Assembly (NCBI GenBank): GCA_902778055.1
Contig: CACYWL010000007.1
Coordinates: 62,001 to 126,000 of the forward strand
From: an uncultured Eubacteriales bacterium
GTDB taxonomy: Bacteria > Bacillota > Clostridia > Christensenellales > Aristaeellaceae
Direction: 5' to 3'
Length of the DNA: 64,000 bases
Below are positions 8,610-17,432 of the stretch, piece by piece. Under the pieces are notes generated by a model. The model saw only the letters and a list, made by a program, of their open reading frames with translations, was not told the DNA's origin and searched no databases. Both the position numbers and the translations under genes were made by a program. Every line of letters starts with the position of its first letter. Position 1 is the first letter of the stretch.

Positions 8610-9011
8610 ATGGCACCCAAGCAAAAGCTTAAGAAGGTTTCGCGGAAACGCCGTGAGCGCAAGCTTGTTGAGCGCGGCGCCGCCCATATCAAGTCTTCTT
8701 TCAATAATACGATTGTCACCATTACGGATACGCAGGGCAATGCTCTGAGCTGGGCCAGTGCGGGCGGACTCGGATTCCGCGGAAGCAAGAAGAGCACGCC
8801 TTTTGCTGCTCAGATGGCCGCTGAAACTGCTGCCAAGGCCGCGATGGAGTATGGTCTGAAAACTGTTGAAGTATACGTGAACGGACCCGGATCCGGCCGG
8901 GAAGCTGCGATTCGTTCCCTGCAGGCTGCCGGCCTGGATGTGAACATGATCAAGGACGTCACTCCCATTCCGCACAATGGCTGCCGTCCGCCCAAGCGCC
9001 GTCGCGTATAA
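8610..9011 (+). CDS. rpsK: 30S ribosomal protein S11
   Basis: 133 residues. The core [16 protein letters not shown] and the C-terminal signature [18 protein letters not shown] are those of S11, a platform protein near the mRNA exit. Start set at ATG 8610 (MAPKQKLKK) because GGAGGGAG (8594-8601) lies 8 bases before it; an in-frame start nine codons upstream would put that site inside the gene. 49 bases separate it from rpsM and 21 from rpsD. Confidence 0.97.
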   Translation: MAPKQKLKKVSRKRRERKLVERGAAHIKSSFNNTIVTITDTQGNALSWASAGGLGFRGSKKSTPFAAQMAAETAAKAAMEYGLKTVEVYVNGPGSGREAAIRSLQAAGLDVNMIKDVTPIPHNGCRPPKRRRV

Positions 9012-9032
9012 TGTGAAGGAGGACAAGCAAGA

Positions 9033-9629
9033 ATGGCTGTCAATAAGGATCCTATCGCCAAGAAGTGCCGGAGTTTTGATATTTCTCCGGCCGTTATGGG
9101 CTATAGCAATAAAAAATCTACACGCAATCCCGGCGGCAACCGTCGGAAGAAGGTTTCCGAGTACGGTGCTCAGCTGAAGGAAAAGCAGAAGGTTAAGTTT
9201 ATATACGGCGTTCAGGAAAAACAGTTCCACAAGTATTATCTGAAGGCCTCCAACATGAAGGGCATCACCGGCGATAATATGCTCCGGCTGCTTGAGCTTC
9301 GCCTGGACAACGTCGTGTTCCGTCTTGGACTGGCCAAGACCCGCCGCATGGCGAGACAGGTTGTTGGTCACGGCCATATCCGTGTCAACGGACAGAAGGT
9401 GGATATTCCTTCCTATCAGGTTAAGGTTGGAGATGTGATCACTCTTCGGCCCCGCTCTGCTGAGAGCGAAATGTTCAAGAGCCTTCGTGAGGGCACTTCA
9501 ACGCTGACTCCGAAGTGGCTGAGCTTTGATGCTCCCAACCTGACTGGCAATGTTGCCGCTCTGCCGACCCGCGAGGATATCGACCTCGAGGTTGCCGAGA
9601 ACATGATCGTCGAGTACTACAGCCGTTAA
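9033..9629 (+). CDS. rpsD: 30S ribosomal protein S4
   Basis: 198 residues. The S4 core RLDNVVFRLGLAKTRRMARQ plus GHIRVNGQKVDIPSYQV (S4 RNA-binding domain, about residues 90-155) is clear. S4 nucleates assembly of the 30S body and is the usual regulator of operons that contain its gene. The N-terminus is unusual: it reads MAVNKDPIAKKCRSFDIS with a single cysteine in place of the common ARYTGPxCRLCR start, so the four-cysteine zinc site of C+ S4 proteins is absent. AAGGAGG at 9015-9021 supports the start. Confidence 0.97.
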   Translation: MAVNKDPIAKKCRSFDISPAVMGYSNKKSTRNPGGNRRKKVSEYGAQLKEKQKVKFIYGVQEKQFHKYYLKASNMKGITGDNMLRLLELRLDNVVFRLGLAKTRRMARQVVGHGHIRVNGQKVDIPSYQVKVGDVITLRPRSAESEMFKSLREGTSTLTPKWLSFDAPNLTGNVAALPTREDIDLEVAENMIVEYYSR

Positions 9630-9678
9630 TGATTCGGGGCTTTGCTTTTGAATCAGCAACCTTAAGAGGAGGGTACCA

Positions 9679-10626
9679 ATGATCGTCGAAATCGAAAAGG
9701 CACGGATCGAATGCGTCGAAGTTGGTCAGAATGGTCAATATGGCAAGTTTGTCATTGAACCGCTGGAACGCGGTTTCGGCCATACACTGGGCAATTCCCT
9801 GCGTCGGGTGCTTCTGTCCTCCCTTCCGGGCGTGGCTGTGTCCTCTGTGCACATTGAAGGCGTGCAGCATGAATTCTCCACAATTCCCGGCGTCAAGGAG
9901 GACGTGACTGAGATTATCCTGAACCTGAAGAGCCTTGCCTGCAAGATGTTCTGCGAAGGTCCGAAACAGATCGTGATCGATTTTAAGGGCCCCATGGAAC
10001 TGAAGGCCGGAGACATCAGGACGGATGACGAAGTTGAAATTGTCAATCAGGATCTTCATATCGCTACCCTGAATGAAGATGCCCATCTTCAGATGCAGAT
10101 GACTCTGGAGAGAGGCCGCGGCTATGTCAGCGCGGATAAGAACAAAAATCCGAGCATGCCAATCGGTGTTATTCCGATTGATTCCATCTTCACCCCCGTC
10201 CGTAAGGTGAATTACACCGTGGAAGACACCCGTGTTGGCCAGATTACGGACTATGACCGGCTTACGCTTGAACTGTGGACCAACGGGACCCTGAAGCCTG
10301 AGGAGGCTATCAGCGGAGCTGCAAAAATCCTGATGGAGCATCTGGAAATGTTTGTGGTTCTGACGGATCAGGTGATTCCGGTGAGTATGGTTCAGCCGGA
10401 AGAGGACAAGAAGGATAAGGTTCTCGAAATGACGATTGAGGAACTGGATCTTTCCGTCCGTGCTTACAATTGTCTCAAGCGGGCCGGTATCAACAGTGTC
10501 GCGGAGCTTGTTCAGAAGAATGAGGACGACATGATGAAGGTTCGCAATCTGGGCCGGAAGAGCCTGGAAGAGGTGCAGCAGAAGCTCGAGGGGCTCGGGC
10601 TGAGCCTGCGTCCGATCGAAGAATAA
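9679..10626 (+). CDS. rpoA: DNA-directed RNA polymerase subunit alpha
   Basis: 315 residues, standard length. The N-terminal assembly domain shows the [19 protein letters not shown] signature (about residues 32-50). A linker at about 230-245 leads to the C-terminal domain with [16 protein letters not shown] and [14 protein letters not shown] helices, which binds UP elements and activators. AAGAGGAGG precedes the ATG. Located between rpsD and rplQ as in most bacteria. Confidence 0.98.
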   Translation: MIVEIEKARIECVEVGQNGQYGKFVIEPLERGFGHTLGNSLRRVLLSSLPGVAVSSVHIEGVQHEFSTIPGVKEDVTEIILNLKSLACKMFCEGPKQIVIDFKGPMELKAGDIRTDDEVEIVNQDLHIATLNEDAHLQMQMTLERGRGYVSADKNKNPSMPIGVIPIDSIFTPVRKVNYTVEDTRVGQITDYDRLTLELWTNGTLKPEEAISGAAKILMEHLEMFVVLTDQVIPVSMVQPEEDKKDKVLEMTIEELDLSVRAYNCLKRAGINSVAELVQKNEDDMMKVRNLGRKSLEEVQQKLEGLGLSLRPIEE

Positions 10627-10685
10627 GTTTTTGAAAGCGTTGGGATTCGTTTTCCCATACGCCTGACCAGAAGGAGGAACATCCC

Positions 10686-11198
10686 ATGGCTAACCAACGT
10701 AAGCTGGGTCGCACGGCTGACCAGCGCAAGGCACTGCTGCGCAACCAGGTGACCAATCTGATCTGGTATGGCCGGATTGAGACTACCATCAGCAAGGCTA
10801 AGGAAGTCAGAAAAATTGCTGATAAAATGATCACACTTGCGATTCGCGAATGTGACAATACCGTCTCGGCCACCAAGGAAACCCATAATGATAAGGGGCA
10901 GCTCATTACCCTGGAGGTTCAGAATGACGCGCCCAGCAAGCTGCATGCCCGTCGCATGATGATGGCTTATCTTTATGATCTGAAGGATGCCAAAAAGGAC
11001 GACGAGAACAAGGCTGAATATCGTGAGCGTACCAAGGACAACAAGCATCCTGTGGTCGAAAAGCTTTTCCGCGAACTTGGCCCGAAGTACAAGGCGCGTA
11101 ATGCTGAAAAGAACTGCTCCGGCGGTTATACCCGGATTTACAAGCTGGGTCCGCGCCGCGGCGATGCTGCCGAAATGGTCGTTCTGGAACTGGTGTAA
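10686..11198 (+). CDS. rplQ: 50S ribosomal protein L17 with an internal insertion
   Basis: 170 residues against about 115-130 in most bacteria. The N-terminal [20 protein letters not shown] and C-terminal [20 protein letters not shown] are the L17 signatures. The extra length is an insertion of roughly 40-45 residues between about positions 58 and 110, rich in Lys, Asp and Glu ([18 protein letters not shown]). L17 lies near the peptide exit tunnel. AGAAGGAGG precedes the ATG. Last gene of the operon; a strong terminator follows 38 bases later. Confidence 0.95.
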   Translation: MANQRKLGRTADQRKALLRNQVTNLIWYGRIETTISKAKEVRKIADKMITLAIRECDNTVSATKETHNDKGQLITLEVQNDAPSKLHARRMMMAYLYDLKDAKKDDENKAEYRERTKDNKHPVVEKLFRELGPKYKARNAEKNCSGGYTRIYKLGPRRGDAAEMVVLELV

Positions 11199-11236
11199 AA
11201 CACAAATAATTTAACAGAATAAGCACATCAAGCATG

Positions 11237-11271
11237 ATCCCCTCATCCGCACAATGAGGGGATTTTTCTTT
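11237..11271 (+). terminator. Intrinsic terminator of the alpha ribosomal operon
   Basis: ATCCCCTCAT (11237-11246) pairs perfectly with ATGAGGGGAT (11254-11263) around a 7-base loop, followed by TTTTTCTTTG. Confidence 0.9.
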
Positions 11272-11299
11272 GAGACTTTCCTGGGACGCACTTTATGCT

Positions 11300-12613
11300 T
11301 CAGGAGAGAATTGAAAGCAGCTTCTCCTTTGAATTATCGATTTCTCCATCCATCACCTTTGTCAGGAGTTCCTCCAGGTTTTCACCGATTTCACGCCCGC
11401 GGTACCCCAAGGAAATCAGATCTTCGCCATGAACTGCCAGGTCCTTCAGGGTAAAGCATGGCTTTTCTGAAAGAAGCAAATCCAGCGCCCTGTTCAGTTC
11501 CTGACAATGCTCGCGGGCATGCTCCTGATTTCGGGTGCCTGTTGCTATCCTGTCAGCCTGATGAATCAGGAACAGTGAACGCAGATCCTCTTCACCGAAG
11601 CGGTTCAAACGGCGAAGAAGAATACGCCGTTCCGTGCTGAGGGGAATATCATGCGCTTCCACCAGGCTTATGATTCGATTGGACGTGGCCCGGTCAAAGC
11701 GCAGATGATTGAGCACTTCCTCTGCCAGCCTGGCTGAATACTGCTGATGTCCCCGATAATGTCCAATTCCCTTATCATCGGTTGTTCTTGTAAAGGGTTT
11801 GCCGCTGTCGTGAAGGAGCATTGTGACCCGTAGTACCGGATCCGGCGGAACCTGCTCGACCGCACGAATCGTGTGCTCCCAAACAGTATAAAGATGATGA
11901 GGATTATCCTGATGATAACCCACGGAAGCCTTTAAACAGGGAATGAGAAAGGTGATGACATCCGTGTATTCGCGAAGGATGCGGCCGACGCCTGCTCCGC
12001 AGAGCATTTTGACCAGCTCTGTCCTGATTCTTTCTGGTGCGACCAGGTCAAGCGTGGGATACAGCCTGCGAATGGCGGAAGCTGTATCCGGATCGAGCTG
12101 AAAATCCAGAACGGAGGCAAAACGGAGTGCGCGGAGAATTCTCAGGGCATCTTCTTCAAAACGCTTTTCAGGATCACCGACGCATCGAACTGTCCGCTTT
12201 TCAAGATCGGCCTGACCTTCAAACAGATCCAGGATGTTTCCTGATAAATCGCAGGCCATCGCATTGATTGTAAAGTCCCTCCGGGATAAATCCCTGTCGA
12301 TCTGATCGACAAATCGGACAGAATCCGGATGACGGTGATCCGTATAGTTTCCGTCCAGACGATAGGTTGTTACCTCATAGGGGATATGATCCAGGATGAT
12401 GGTCAGTGTGCCGTGAAGAATTCCGGTTTCCACCAGATGCTCTTCCCGAAAGACCTGCTTCATCTGGGCAGGGAGTGCAGAGGTACAGATATCCCAGTCC
12501 TTCGGAATTGTACCCATCAGTGAATCACGCACGCATCCACCGACAGCATAGGCAGAAAAACCCGCAGACTGAAGACGGTGAAGAATGTACTGGACCTTGC
12601 CCGGAAGAATCAT
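11300..12613 (-). CDS. cca: CCA tRNA nucleotidyltransferase with HD domain
   Basis: 437 residues. The class II nucleotidyltransferase head shows AVGGCVRDSLMG and KDWDICTSA (metal-binding Asp pair), then RRDFTINAMA and FEEDALRILRALRFA, the neck motif that selects C and A. A central HD domain (TMLLHDSGKP) follows, as in bacterial CCA enzymes with phosphohydrolase activity. The enzyme adds or repairs the CCA end of tRNA. The start at 12613 (MILPGKVQ) follows AGGGAGG; an ATG nine codons upstream lies in the frame but has no site. A TATAAT (12644-12649 on the minus strand) stands upstream. Convergent with the ribosomal operon, divergent from the AlaX-like gene. Confidence 0.95.
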   Translation of the reverse strand: MILPGKVQYILHRLQSAGFSAYAVGGCVRDSLMGTIPKDWDICTSALPAQMKQVFREEHLVETGILHGTLTIILDHIPYEVTTYRLDGNYTDHRHPDSVRFVDQIDRDLSRRDFTINAMACDLSGNILDLFEGQADLEKRTVRCVGDPEKRFEEDALRILRALRFASVLDFQLDPDTASAIRRLYPTLDLVAPERIRTELVKMLCGAGVGRILREYTDVITFLIPCLKASVGYHQDNPHHLYTVWEHTIRAVEQVPPDPVLRVTMLLHDSGKPFTRTTDDKGIGHYRGHQQYSARLAEEVLNHLRFDRATSNRIISLVEAHDIPLSTERRILLRRLNRFGEEDLRSLFLIHQADRIATGTRNQEHAREHCQELNRALDLLLSEKPCFTLKDLAVHGEDLISLGYRGREIGENLEELLTKVMDGEIDNSKEKLLSILS

Positions 12614-12679
12614 TCCTAACCTCCCTGTATTTTCTTGCATTGAATTATATCATACGGCTCAGGAAAAAGAAAAGGATTC

Positions 12680-12708
12680 TTGCGAAGCAGGAAAAAGTAC
12701 GCTACAAT
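12680..12708 (+). promoter_or_regulatory. Promoter of the AlaX-like gene
   Basis: TTGCGA (12680-12685), 17-base spacer, TACAAT (12703-12708); the leader to ATG 12799 is about 85 bases. Confidence 0.55.
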
Positions 12709-12798
12709 CGCTTTGGAAGAAATCAGGTGCGGCCCCGCGCCATCCTGAGAACAGTCTCAAAAAGCAACGGGGCCTTTCAGACGGGGGAGCCGAAGAAA

Positions 12799-14001
12799 AT
12801 GACCGAAAGACTGTATTATGAGGATTCCTATCTTCTTGAATTCGATGGAAAGGTGACCCAGGTTCGTCAGGAACAGGGATGTTGGGTAGCTCTGGACCGC
12901 TCCGCATTCTATCCGACTTCCGGCGGACAGCCTTATGATACCGGTGCACTGATTTGGAAGAATGGAAAAACCGCTGTTACGGATGTTCAGGTGGATAAAA
13001 GCGGGGTAGTCTGGCACAGGGTTGAGGATCCTGTTTTACCGGGAACAGAAGTACACGGCTCGATTGACGCCGAACGACGCAAAGATCATATGGAACAGCA
13101 TGCGGGGGAGCATCTTCTGGCCGGAGCAATCTGGGAAAAGCTTGGAGGGACTACCATCGGTCTGCATCTTGGTTCTGAGGAGAGCAGCATCGATGTTACC
13201 ATGCCGGACGGCCGGACTCATCTGAGCGATGAAGAGATCGAAATGCTCGAGAGGCTGGAAAATTCCCGAATCAGAGCGGATGCGCCGATTCGGTGCTGGT
13301 TTCCGAATGAAGAGGAGCTGAACGCTCTTCCCCTGCGCAAAAAACCTGCCGTTGAGGAACATATCCGTGTCGTCTCCATGGGAGATTTTGAAATGGTGGC
13401 CTGCGGCGGCACCCATCCTTCGTCTACGGGGCAAATCGGCCAGATAAAAATCATCAGCAACGTTCCCAGCAGGGGAAAGATTCGCATCAGTTTTCTTTGC
13501 GGAGAACGCGCGGAGAATTACTTCAGAATCCTGCAGCAATGCGCAAGAAAGGTCGGCAATGTTCTGTCCTGCCCGATGGACAGACTTGCTTCCTGCGCCG
13601 GCGAGCTGAAAGCAAAACTGGCGGACGCTGAACGCAGACTGAACCGCTTCGAAACGGAGAGAATACTTGATTTCATCCACGTAAACGAAGAAACGGACAG
13701 CCTTCCAGGAGTCACTCTGAGTGTCACCGTTCTCGAGGAAATGAACAGCAAGGCTGTTTCTGCGGCTGTAACAGAATATATTTCGGAAAAGGGAAAAGCC
13801 CTGCTGCTGTGTGTCGGTGAACGGCTTACATTTGCCAGAAGCAGCGACGTGAATATTGACATGAATGAGCTGATCAGGCGCGTTGGACGCGGCGGCGGAA
13901 GACCGGATTTGTCAAGCGGAGCGGGGATTCCTCAGTGTGTTCAGGTTGCGCGGAAGATCCTGATGACAGAGGGAAAAGACAAAAAATGGAGATCGAAATA
14001 A
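12799..14001 (+). CDS. Alanyl-tRNA editing protein, AlaX-like with DHHA1-type C-terminus
   Basis: 400 residues. An N-terminal beta-barrel (about 1-95) has the AlaRS-type FYPTSGGQPYDTG signature. The editing domain shows HAGEHLLAGA (HxxxH) and VACGGTH (CxxxH), together the zinc and catalytic site that hydrolyses Ser-tRNA(Ala) or Gly-tRNA(Ala). After about residue 240 a coiled stretch leads to a C-terminal domain ending RVGRGGGRPDLSSGAG, matching the DHHA1 domain of AlaRS. It lacks the aminoacylation domain, so it is a trans-editing protein. GGGGGAG precedes ATG 12799. The frame is open further upstream, but that part overlaps cca antisense and the promoter. Confidence 0.88.
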   Translation: MTERLYYEDSYLLEFDGKVTQVRQEQGCWVALDRSAFYPTSGGQPYDTGALIWKNGKTAVTDVQVDKSGVVWHRVEDPVLPGTEVHGSIDAERRKDHMEQHAGEHLLAGAIWEKLGGTTIGLHLGSEESSIDVTMPDGRTHLSDEEIEMLERLENSRIRADAPIRCWFPNEEELNALPLRKKPAVEEHIRVVSMGDFEMVACGGTHPSSTGQIGQIKIISNVPSRGKIRISFLCGERAENYFRILQQCARKVGNVLSCPMDRLASCAGELKAKLADAERRLNRFETERILDFIHVNEETDSLPGVTLSVTVLEEMNSKAVSAAVTEYISEKGKALLLCVGERLTFARSSDVNIDMNELIRRVGRGGGRPDLSSGAGIPQCVQVARKILMTEGKDKKWRSK

Positions 14002-14059
14002 CGATTCAGGAACAGAAATTACCGCTTTATGTTAAGAAACAGAGCGGGAAAGGACAAGG

Positions 14060-14308
14060 GTGGATATGATGGATGAAAACGATCTGATCCGAATCAGGTG
14101 GCATGTAGACAGGACGAAGGAACCCTGCGAGTATACCCTGATCAGCCAGCACCCTGATTATCCTGATCTTGAGGTTCGGCTGAGCAGTGAGGAAGTGACG
14201 GAGCGGGTTGCGAAGGCCAGATTGATGGAAATGATGTACAGCCTCGGTGCCCAGCGGGGAATTCCGGCAAGCAGGCTTCGATTCAAGGTCAATGGAATTG
14301 ATGAATAG
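14060..14308 (+). CDS. Small hypothetical protein
   Basis: 82 residues from GTG 14060 (AAAGGA five bases upstream); ATG 14066 or 14069 are alternatives. The product is acidic and soluble, with no membrane segment: an N-terminal beta-like part (LIRIRWHVDR, EYTLISQHPDYPDLEVRLS) and an alpha-helical second half (SEEVTERVAKARLMEMMYSLG). I do not recognise the family. It is 58 bases downstream of the AlaX-like gene and 125 bases upstream of a GntR regulator that has its own promoter, so it probably shares the AlaX transcript. Confidence 0.55.
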   Translation: MDMMDENDLIRIRWHVDRTKEPCEYTLISQHPDYPDLEVRLSSEEVTERVAKARLMEMMYSLGAQRGIPASRLRFKVNGIDE

Positions 14309-14347
14309 CTTCCGAACCGCATTCTTCGAAAGAATTGAATACAGATA

Positions 14348-14376
14348 TTGACTTTTCTGTTTTTCTGATGTAGATT
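14348..14376 (+). promoter_or_regulatory. Promoter of the GntR-family regulator gene
   Basis: TTGACT (14348-14353), 17-base spacer, TAGATT (14371-14376). Confidence 0.6.
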
Positions 14377-14433
14377 GTATCCAATGTGCAGCGGAAAAGC
14401 AGGGTGCTGCAGGTTTTACGGAGGATGATTCTG

Positions 14434-15120
14434 ATGTCATTGACCTTTCAACCGATGCTGGAGAGCCGACCGATCCGCGAAATTGCCTATGAGGTTTTGA
14501 AAAAGGCAATTATTACCGGGGAAATTCCCGCCGGCGAACGAATTGTAGAAACGGAATATGCTGACCGGCTGCATATATCCAGAACTCCGCTTCGAGAAGC
14601 CCTCAGAAAGCTCGAGAGGGACGGGCTGGTCGAATATGTAATGAGGCGCGGTGTTGTCGTCCGTGCCTTTACGATTGATGATGTCCGGGAAATATACACG
14701 ATCAGAAATGCTCTGGAGATGCTGACCCTGCCTGGAATTATCGAACGGGCAACAGCCGAGGACATCCAATCCCTTCGCGAAAAACTGGCAGAGATGGACA
14801 AACTTCAGGAAAAAGACGACGTGGAAGCTCTGAGCCCTCTGGCCCGTGAGTTCCACTGGCAGCTGACATGCATCAGCGGACAAAAAAGGATTCTGCGAGT
14901 CATTGAGAGCCAGGATGAGTATATCAGACGATTTTCTGCGATGGCGATCCGCCAGGAAAACCGGCGGTCTGCAGCTCATCATGAACATCATCTGCTTGTG
15001 GATTATGTCGAGGAAAAGAATCTTGATAAATTTACCGAACTGACAAAGAGCCATATCGAACGAAGCATGGAAAACTGTCTGGCCGCGCTGGCTTCTCAAA
15101 ACCAGAATCGGGAACTTTGA
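14434..15120 (+). CDS. GntR-family transcriptional regulator, FadR/FCD subfamily
   Basis: 228 residues. The N-terminal winged helix (about 10-75) has the GntR pattern SRPIREIAYEVLKKAIITG, RLHISRTPLREALRKLERDG and the wing VEYVMRRGVVVR. An all-helical FCD effector domain follows (about 85-220), with the metal-ligand pattern REFHWQL and a late histidine pair (AAHHEHH). Members sense small carboxylates or sugar acids; the ligand is not predictable here. Start at ATG 14434, nine bases after GGAGG (14420-14424). It is monocistronic with its own promoter; no metabolic operon is adjacent, so the target is unknown. Confidence 0.9.
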   Translation: MSLTFQPMLESRPIREIAYEVLKKAIITGEIPAGERIVETEYADRLHISRTPLREALRKLERDGLVEYVMRRGVVVRAFTIDDVREIYTIRNALEMLTLPGIIERATAEDIQSLREKLAEMDKLQEKDDVEALSPLAREFHWQLTCISGQKRILRVIESQDEYIRRFSAMAIRQENRRSAAHHEHHLLVDYVEEKNLDKFTELTKSHIERSMENCLAALASQNQNREL

Positions 15121-15128
15121 TTTTTTTC

Positions 15129-15157
15129 TTGCATTTTCTATTCCGGTATGGTATGCT
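15129..15157 (+). promoter_or_regulatory. Promoter of secG
   Basis: TTGCAT (15129-15134), 17-base spacer, TATGCT (15152-15157), with TG at 15149-15150 (extended -10). Confidence 0.65.
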
Positions 15158-15189
15158 TTTCGGGCTACAGACGAGGAGGTTTGATTCTG

Positions 15190-15420
15190 ATGAGTACCGT
15201 ACTTTCGATCCTGCTGATTGTTGATGCGCTGTTCATGATTGTTACAGTTCTTATGCAGAGCTCGAACGATGATGGCATGAGCGCGCTTTCCGGGCGGTCC
15301 AATGACAGCTATTTCAGCAAGAGCAAGGCGAAGACCATGGAGGCTCGGCTGGCTCTCGGCACGAAGATCGCTGCAGGCATCTTTGTTGCGCTGAGCTTGC
15401 TTATGCTGCTGGTCAAGTAA
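15190..15420 (+). CDS. secG: Preprotein translocase subunit SecG
   Basis: 76 residues with two hydrophobic helices (about 3-24 and 54-74). Between them is the SecG-type linker: VLMQSSNDDGMSALSG, then SYFSKSKAKTMEARLA, which differs only slightly from the usual QSGKxxGLSGAISGG...KGRDALLS pattern. SecG is the third core subunit of the SecYEG channel. The start is ATG 15190, behind GAGGAGG at 15173-15179. In many Firmicutes rnr and smpB follow secG; here a terminator follows directly, so secG is transcribed alone. Confidence 0.9.
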   Translation: MSTVLSILLIVDALFMIVTVLMQSSNDDGMSALSGRSNDSYFSKSKAKTMEARLALGTKIAAGIFVALSLLMLLVK

Positions 15421-15435
15421 AAATGCCTTTTCCGG

Positions 15436-15463
15436 AAGCGCTCCCTCGGGGAGCGCTTTTTTA
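15436..15463 (+). terminator. Intrinsic terminator of secG
   Basis: AAGCGCTCCC (15436-15445) pairs with GGGAGCGCTT (15449-15458) around TCG, followed by a T run. Confidence 0.9.
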
Positions 15464-15508
15464 CAAAAAAGAAATGCTTCCAGGACCGGAGCAAAGGAGG
15501 ATGCGCAG

Positions 15509-16402
15509 TTGTTCGAACGATTTCAGACCGTCAGATCCGCACCGATGAAGGACTTTACCACTCTTCGCCTGGGCGGACCTGCGGACTGGCTTATAACGCC
15601 GCGTTCCGCTCTGGAACTGAAGGAAATCCTGTCAGAAGCCGGTGACAACGCCCTCCCGGTCACGGTTATTGGACAAGGGAGTAATCTGCTGGTTCTGGAT
15701 GGAGGCATTCGCGGCGCTGTTGTGCGTATGGCCAGAGGATTGACCGGATGCTCGGTGCTGGAAAACCGGATCGTTGCCGAAGCGGGAACCATGATGAGCA
15801 GTGTGGCGGCTGCAGCAGCAGAGGCAGGTTTGACCGGGCTGGAATTTGCCTCGGGTATTCCGGGCACCGTAGGCGGAGGCGTCCTGATGAATGCCGGCGC
15901 CTATGGAGGAGAGATGAGCCAGATCGTGCAGCAGGTGACTGTCCTCGGTCACGACGGCCAGAGCACTGTCCTGAAATCGGATGAGCTCTCCTTTGGATAC
16001 CGGTGCAGCGCGCTGCAGGGGCGTGAGATGATTGTGACACAGGTTGTTTTTCAGCTTTCCAAAGGGGACAAGCGTGAGATTCGGGAGAGAATGAACGATC
16101 TGAAACGCCGCAGAGCGGAGAAACAGCCTCTGAACGTTCCCAGTGCCGGGAGCACGTTTAAACGGCCTGAAGGGTACTTCGCAGCTGCTTTGATCGATCA
16201 ATGCGGGCTGAAGGGTTATGCCGTCGGAGGAGCGAGCGTCAGCTCTCTTCATGCCGGTTTTCTTGTCAATACCGGTGAATCTGCGGCGGATTTTCTGGAA
16301 CTGATGTGCCGGGTTCAAAGGATCGTGCAGGAAAGAACCGGAGTTTGGCTTGAACCGGAAATCCGAATTCTGGGTACTGCGGGATCAGATTTTTCAACCT
16401 GA
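15509..16402 (+). CDS. murB: UDP-N-acetylenolpyruvoylglucosamine reductase
   Basis: 297 residues. FAD-binding motifs TVIGQGSNLLVLDGGIRGAVV and GLEFASGIPGTVGGGVLMNAGAYGGE (each quoted in part), plus RRAEKQPLNVPSAGSTFKRP with the catalytic serine, identify a type IIb MurB. It reduces UDP-GlcNAc-enolpyruvate to UDP-MurNAc with NADPH, the second committed step of peptidoglycan precursor synthesis. The start is TTG 15509, eight bases after a perfect AAAGGAGG; the ATG at 15501 is out of frame. It heads the cluster murB-rapZ-whiA, as in many Firmicutes. Confidence 0.96.
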   Translation: MFERFQTVRSAPMKDFTTLRLGGPADWLITPRSALELKEILSEAGDNALPVTVIGQGSNLLVLDGGIRGAVVRMARGLTGCSVLENRIVAEAGTMMSSVAAAAAEAGLTGLEFASGIPGTVGGGVLMNAGAYGGEMSQIVQQVTVLGHDGQSTVLKSDELSFGYRCSALQGREMIVTQVVFQLSKGDKREIRERMNDLKRRRAEKQPLNVPSAGSTFKRPEGYFAAALIDQCGLKGYAVGGASVSSLHAGFLVNTGESAADFLELMCRVQRIVQERTGVWLEPEIRILGTAGSDFST

Positions 16403-16481
16403 TTATTTCTGGATGACATCTTCGTGCTCAGAATATGATTTGCGATGCTTGCTGAAGAAATCACTGATTGGAGGCTGATTC

Positions 16482-17384
16482 ATGCGTTACCTGATTGTTA
16501 CTGGCCAGAGCGGAGCGGGGAAAACGGCATGTGTTCATTATCTGGAGGATCAGGGAAGCTTTTGTATGGATAATATGCCTCCCATGATGCTTCCGAAAAT
16601 TATTGATGCGTTTTCTGCGGCGCCCATCCGGCATAATACGGTAACGATTGCCATGGATGTTCGAAGCGGTGAGTTCTTTGACGCGGACGCTGTGGCAGGA
16701 ATGATCAGCGAGCTGAGAAAGCTCGGACACAGGATGGATATCATTTTTCTGGAGGCCAGCGATGAAACGCTTCTGGATCGATATAAGGAAACCCGCAGGG
16801 ATCATCCGCTGACACAGGAAGGGCTGACGCTGATGGAGGCCATTACGGAGGAACGCACGAGGCTGCAGCCCTTAAGGGAAACCGCGAATTATGTGATTGA
16901 TACGACGGGACTGAGAAGCAGAGCTCTGGTTTCTTTGCTGAAAAGGAAAATAGGAGAGCTCAGTGAAGACGCTCCGGCCGCGATGCGGGCTGAAGTGATG
17001 AGCTTTGGGTTTAAAAGAGGGTTGCCAAGACAGGCCGACCTGGTCCTCGATGTTCGCTTCCTGCCCAATCCATTTTACATTGATTCGCTTCGTCAGCACA
17101 GCGGCCTGGATGAGGACGTACGCAGCTTTGTGCTGGGCAACCCCATCAGCCAGGAATTTCTGCAGCGGTGGCAGGAGATGCTCAGTTTTTTGATCCCGCA
17201 CTATCAGGAGGAAGGAAAGCATCGCCTTGTCATTGCCGTTGGCTGTACCGGGGGAGCCCACCGATCTGTAGCGCTGGCCGAGGCGATCGGAGATTTTCTC
17301 CGTGGCAGAGGCCTGCCGACGGAGGTGCAGCACCGTGACCTTCAGCTCGAACAGGCCAGATGGATCACACCGCTGGAGGAGTAA
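16482..17384 (+). CDS. rapZ: RNase adapter / nucleotide-binding protein RapZ (YvcJ)
   Basis: 300 residues. Walker A GQSGAGKT at residues 8-15, FCMDNMPP and the C-terminal signature IAVGCTGGAHRSVALAE followed by HRDLQ are those of RapZ/YvcJ. In Bacillus YvcJ binds and hydrolyses nucleotides; in enterobacteria RapZ senses glucosamine-6-phosphate. Position after murB fits a link to amino-sugar and envelope metabolism. TGGAGG precedes the ATG. In most Firmicutes yvcK lies between rapZ and whiA; here only 48 bases separate them. Confidence 0.95.
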   Translation: MRYLIVTGQSGAGKTACVHYLEDQGSFCMDNMPPMMLPKIIDAFSAAPIRHNTVTIAMDVRSGEFFDADAVAGMISELRKLGHRMDIIFLEASDETLLDRYKETRRDHPLTQEGLTLMEAITEERTRLQPLRETANYVIDTTGLRSRALVSLLKRKIGELSEDAPAAMRAEVMSFGFKRGLPRQADLVLDVRFLPNPFYIDSLRQHSGLDEDVRSFVLGNPISQEFLQRWQEMLSFLIPHYQEEGKHRLVIAVGCTGGAHRSVALAEAIGDFLRGRGLPTEVQHRDLQLEQARWITPLEE

Positions 17385-17432
17385 TATCCTTCGAAAAGAT
17401 CTTCGGGAGGAGAAAAAAGCAGGGAGAATCAG

